Below are positions 5,333 to 6,680 of a stretch of DNA of 6,680 bases, piece by piece. The first letter of the stretch is position 1. Every line of letters begins with the position of its first letter. The notes under the pieces were generated by a model that saw only the letters and a program-made list of their open reading frames with translations, did not search any database and was not told where the DNA came from. Source of the DNA: Moraxellaceae bacterium (GTDB taxonomy: Bacteria > Pseudomonadota > Gammaproteobacteria > Pseudomonadales > Ketobacteraceae); contig NVVG01000035.1 in the NCBI GenBank assembly GCA_002402125.1, forward strand, positions 1-6,680, in the 5' to 3' direction. Made by a program: the position numbers and the translations under genes.

Positions 5333-6677
5333 ACAATTTAATAAGAAACCTTATAAAAGTGATGCGTTAACGGCGCTAATGGGCGCGGCCTTAATACTAC
5401 CAGGGATTTCTGGCCAGGCAGCGGAAATAGGGGTTCGCTCAGAAAAAACAACAATAAGTGTTCTTCACGCTGAATTCGAAGAATCCAGTGAGCGTATGTC
5501 TATTGTGGTGGATCAACTTTCTGTCACAAGCCCCATTGGTAAAGACTTTGAAGGCAACTTTTCTGCCATTCGAGATATCACCAGTGGCGCATCACCGGTC
5601 GTCAATTTTCTAGACGGTAATGGAACGCCGCATCAGTTTCTGGAAACCGGCGCGTCCATCAAAGACCAACGGGATATTTATGACGCCAGCTTAAGCTATT
5701 TTGGTGAAGACAGTTTATCCACCATAAAACTTGGGACCTCGACAGAAGATGATTATGAATCCACATACGGCGCCATCGATTATCGAATAGATTTAAATAG
5801 GAAGCTGACAAGCCTTACTTTTAGTTATGGCCATAGTGATGACAAGGTATGGAACTCATACAATCCAAGCGTATTATTAGAAGAACCCTCTATTTTCAAT
5901 CATCGTCAAAAAGATGAATTCAGTATTAGCATCGGCCAAGTATTCAATCGCAGTACAACCATTCAATTTTCTTTAACCTATGCAAAGAGCAAAGGCTTTT
6001 TATCGGACCCCTACAAGAAGGTGTTTGTGGTGGACGAAGCACTATTTGATTTCCGACCACTTAACATTGATATTGCAGGGATATTTCGTTTTCTTGTAGA
6101 CACCGGTGTTATTAAATTTTTCAATGATTCCGGCATTACCAAGCTTATTAACGACTCTCCTGCTATTGATGTCAGCTTTTTATCAGAAGCTCTATTAGGA
6201 GTAATCAAAGAAAACCGCCCATCAGAACGCAATCAATGGATATCTCTGCTGCGCTTCAGTCATTATTTCAAATCAACAACCTCCGCATTACATACCGATT
6301 ATCGGTATGCAAATGATGACTGGGGAGCAAACTCTCATACTCTTGAGTTTAAATGGAATGTCGATTTAGGAAATGGCTGGCAGGTTTCCCCAGGATTACG
6401 GTATTACACACAACACAGTGCCGATTTCTATGACACCTATTTTGAAAGCATTCCTGACGATGGCTATCTCTCTAGCGATTATCGGTTAGCTGGATTTGGC
6501 GTCATTTCCAAAAAACTTGAAATATCAAAAACTTTTAGCCGGGATTTTACCGTCTATCTTCATTACGAAAACTACGACCGACAATATAAATACGCGCTAG
6601 GAAGCGAAACTAATGGCGGCGATTTAGATGATTTCTCTTTTGAAATGATTAGCGTGAGTCTCGATGTCAGTTTCTAA
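5319..6677 (+). CDS. DUF3570 family predicted outer-membrane beta-barrel protein
   Basis: I place the start at GTG 5319, giving 452 residues. An ATG at 5226 in the same frame would add 31 residues that merely shadow the DUF4266 gene. The ATG at 5379 would cut off the signal peptide. From the GTG, a Lys-rich n-region, a hydrophobic ALTALMGAALILPGI core and an S-G-Q-A cleavage site appear in the first 35 residues. The GTG overlaps the DUF4266 stop by 14 bases and follows a GGGGCAGG stretch, so translational coupling is likely. DUF3570 landmarks are present: a G-A-S-P segment, T-G-A-S-I-K-D-Q-R, S-T-E-D-D-Y, a G-x-L-S-D-P-Y-K segment, R-N-Q-W with a following H-Y-F, D-Y-R-Y-x-x-D-D-W-G, S-P-G-L-R-Y-Y-T-Q, and S-S-D-Y-R-L. 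Alternating aromatic strands and a terminal Phe fit an outer-membrane barrel. Function is unestablished. After SDPYK it carries about 50 extra residues with a 9-residue repeat. Confidence 0.88.
   Translation: MAATKQFNKKPYKSDALTALMGAALILPGISGQAAEIGVRSEKTTISVLHAEFEESSERMSIVVDQLSVTSPIGKDFEGNFSAIRDITSGASPVVNFLDGNGTPHQFLETGASIKDQRDIYDASLSYFGEDSLSTIKLGTSTEDDYESTYGAIDYRIDLNRKLTSLTFSYGHSDDKVWNSYNPSVLLEEPSIFNHRQKDEFSISIGQVFNRSTTIQFSLTYAKSKGFLSDPYKKVFVVDEALFDFRPLNIDIAGIFRFLVDTGVIKFFNDSGITKLINDSPAIDVSFLSEALLGVIKENRPSERNQWISLLRFSHYFKSTTSALHTDYRYANDDWGANSHTLEFKWNVDLGNGWQVSPGLRYYTQHSADFYDTYFESIPDDGYLSSDYRLAGFGVISKKLEISKTFSRDFTVYLHYENYDRQYKYALGSETNGGDLDDFSFEMISVSLDVSF
6090..6170 (+). repeat. Three degenerate 27-base (9-residue) tandem repeats inside the DUF3570 gene
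   Basis: The three consecutive units read FLVDTGVIK (6090-6116), FFNDSGITK (6117-6143) and LINDSPAID (6144-6170). The pattern is two hydrophobic residues, x, Asp, Ser/Thr, Gly, Ile/Val, x, Lys. The codons have diverged while the protein pattern is kept, so the duplication is old or under selection. It lies in the segment between the SDPYK and RNQW landmarks (residues about 258-284 of the 452-residue form). Confidence 0.6.
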
Positions 6678-6680
6678 TAG

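Noticed and set aside
6011..6232. Minus-strand frame of 73 residues inside the DUF3570 gene.
   Set aside because: It lies antisense to the repeat-bearing segment and has no independent support.

Overview
The window looks like a piece of a low-to-moderate GC gammaproteobacterium, probably marine or host-associated. The reasons are a T6SS Hcp gene, a Sec-exported M14 peptidase, and a DUF4266/DUF3570 pair of the kind common in Shewanella-, Alteromonas- and Cellvibrio-like bacteria. The taxon is inferred from gene content, not proven. Coding density is low: five complete genes and one gene tail share 6.7 kb, and two AT-rich stretches of about 1 kb each hold no convincing gene.

Layout: (1) 2-178, the C-terminal tail of an unrecognised plus-strand protein. 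(2) 179-1228, AT-rich intergenic DNA with a few small inverted repeats and a likely promoter at its right end. (3) 1229-2821 plus, a secreted zinc carboxypeptidase-like protein of family M14, followed by a perfect 11-bp hairpin. (4) 2945-4107 minus, a two-gene unit convergent with the peptidase: hcp (T6SS tube protein), then 47 bases later a 210-residue protein that I recognise as a relative of Burkholderia lethal factor 1 (BLF1), an LSGC-motif glutamine deamidase. (5) 4108-5098, a second long gene-free stretch with a strong minus-strand terminator that no visible gene explains. (6) 5099-6677 plus, a small DUF4266 lipoprotein and a DUF3570 predicted outer-membrane barrel protein. The second gene probably starts at a GTG inside the last codons of the first.

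The main result is the hcp plus BLF1-like pair. BLF1 inactivates the eukaryotic translation helicase eIF4A by deamidating one glutamine. The protein here keeps the LSGC cysteine, the threonine six residues before it, a downstream histidine and two flanking BLF1 landmarks. Its position directly behind hcp suggests a T6SS effector carried by Hcp. No immunity gene sits next to it, which fits a eukaryotic rather than a bacterial target. The DUF4266/DUF3570 pair forms an apparently independent envelope unit. Its barrel protein carries an extra segment built on a 9-residue repeat.
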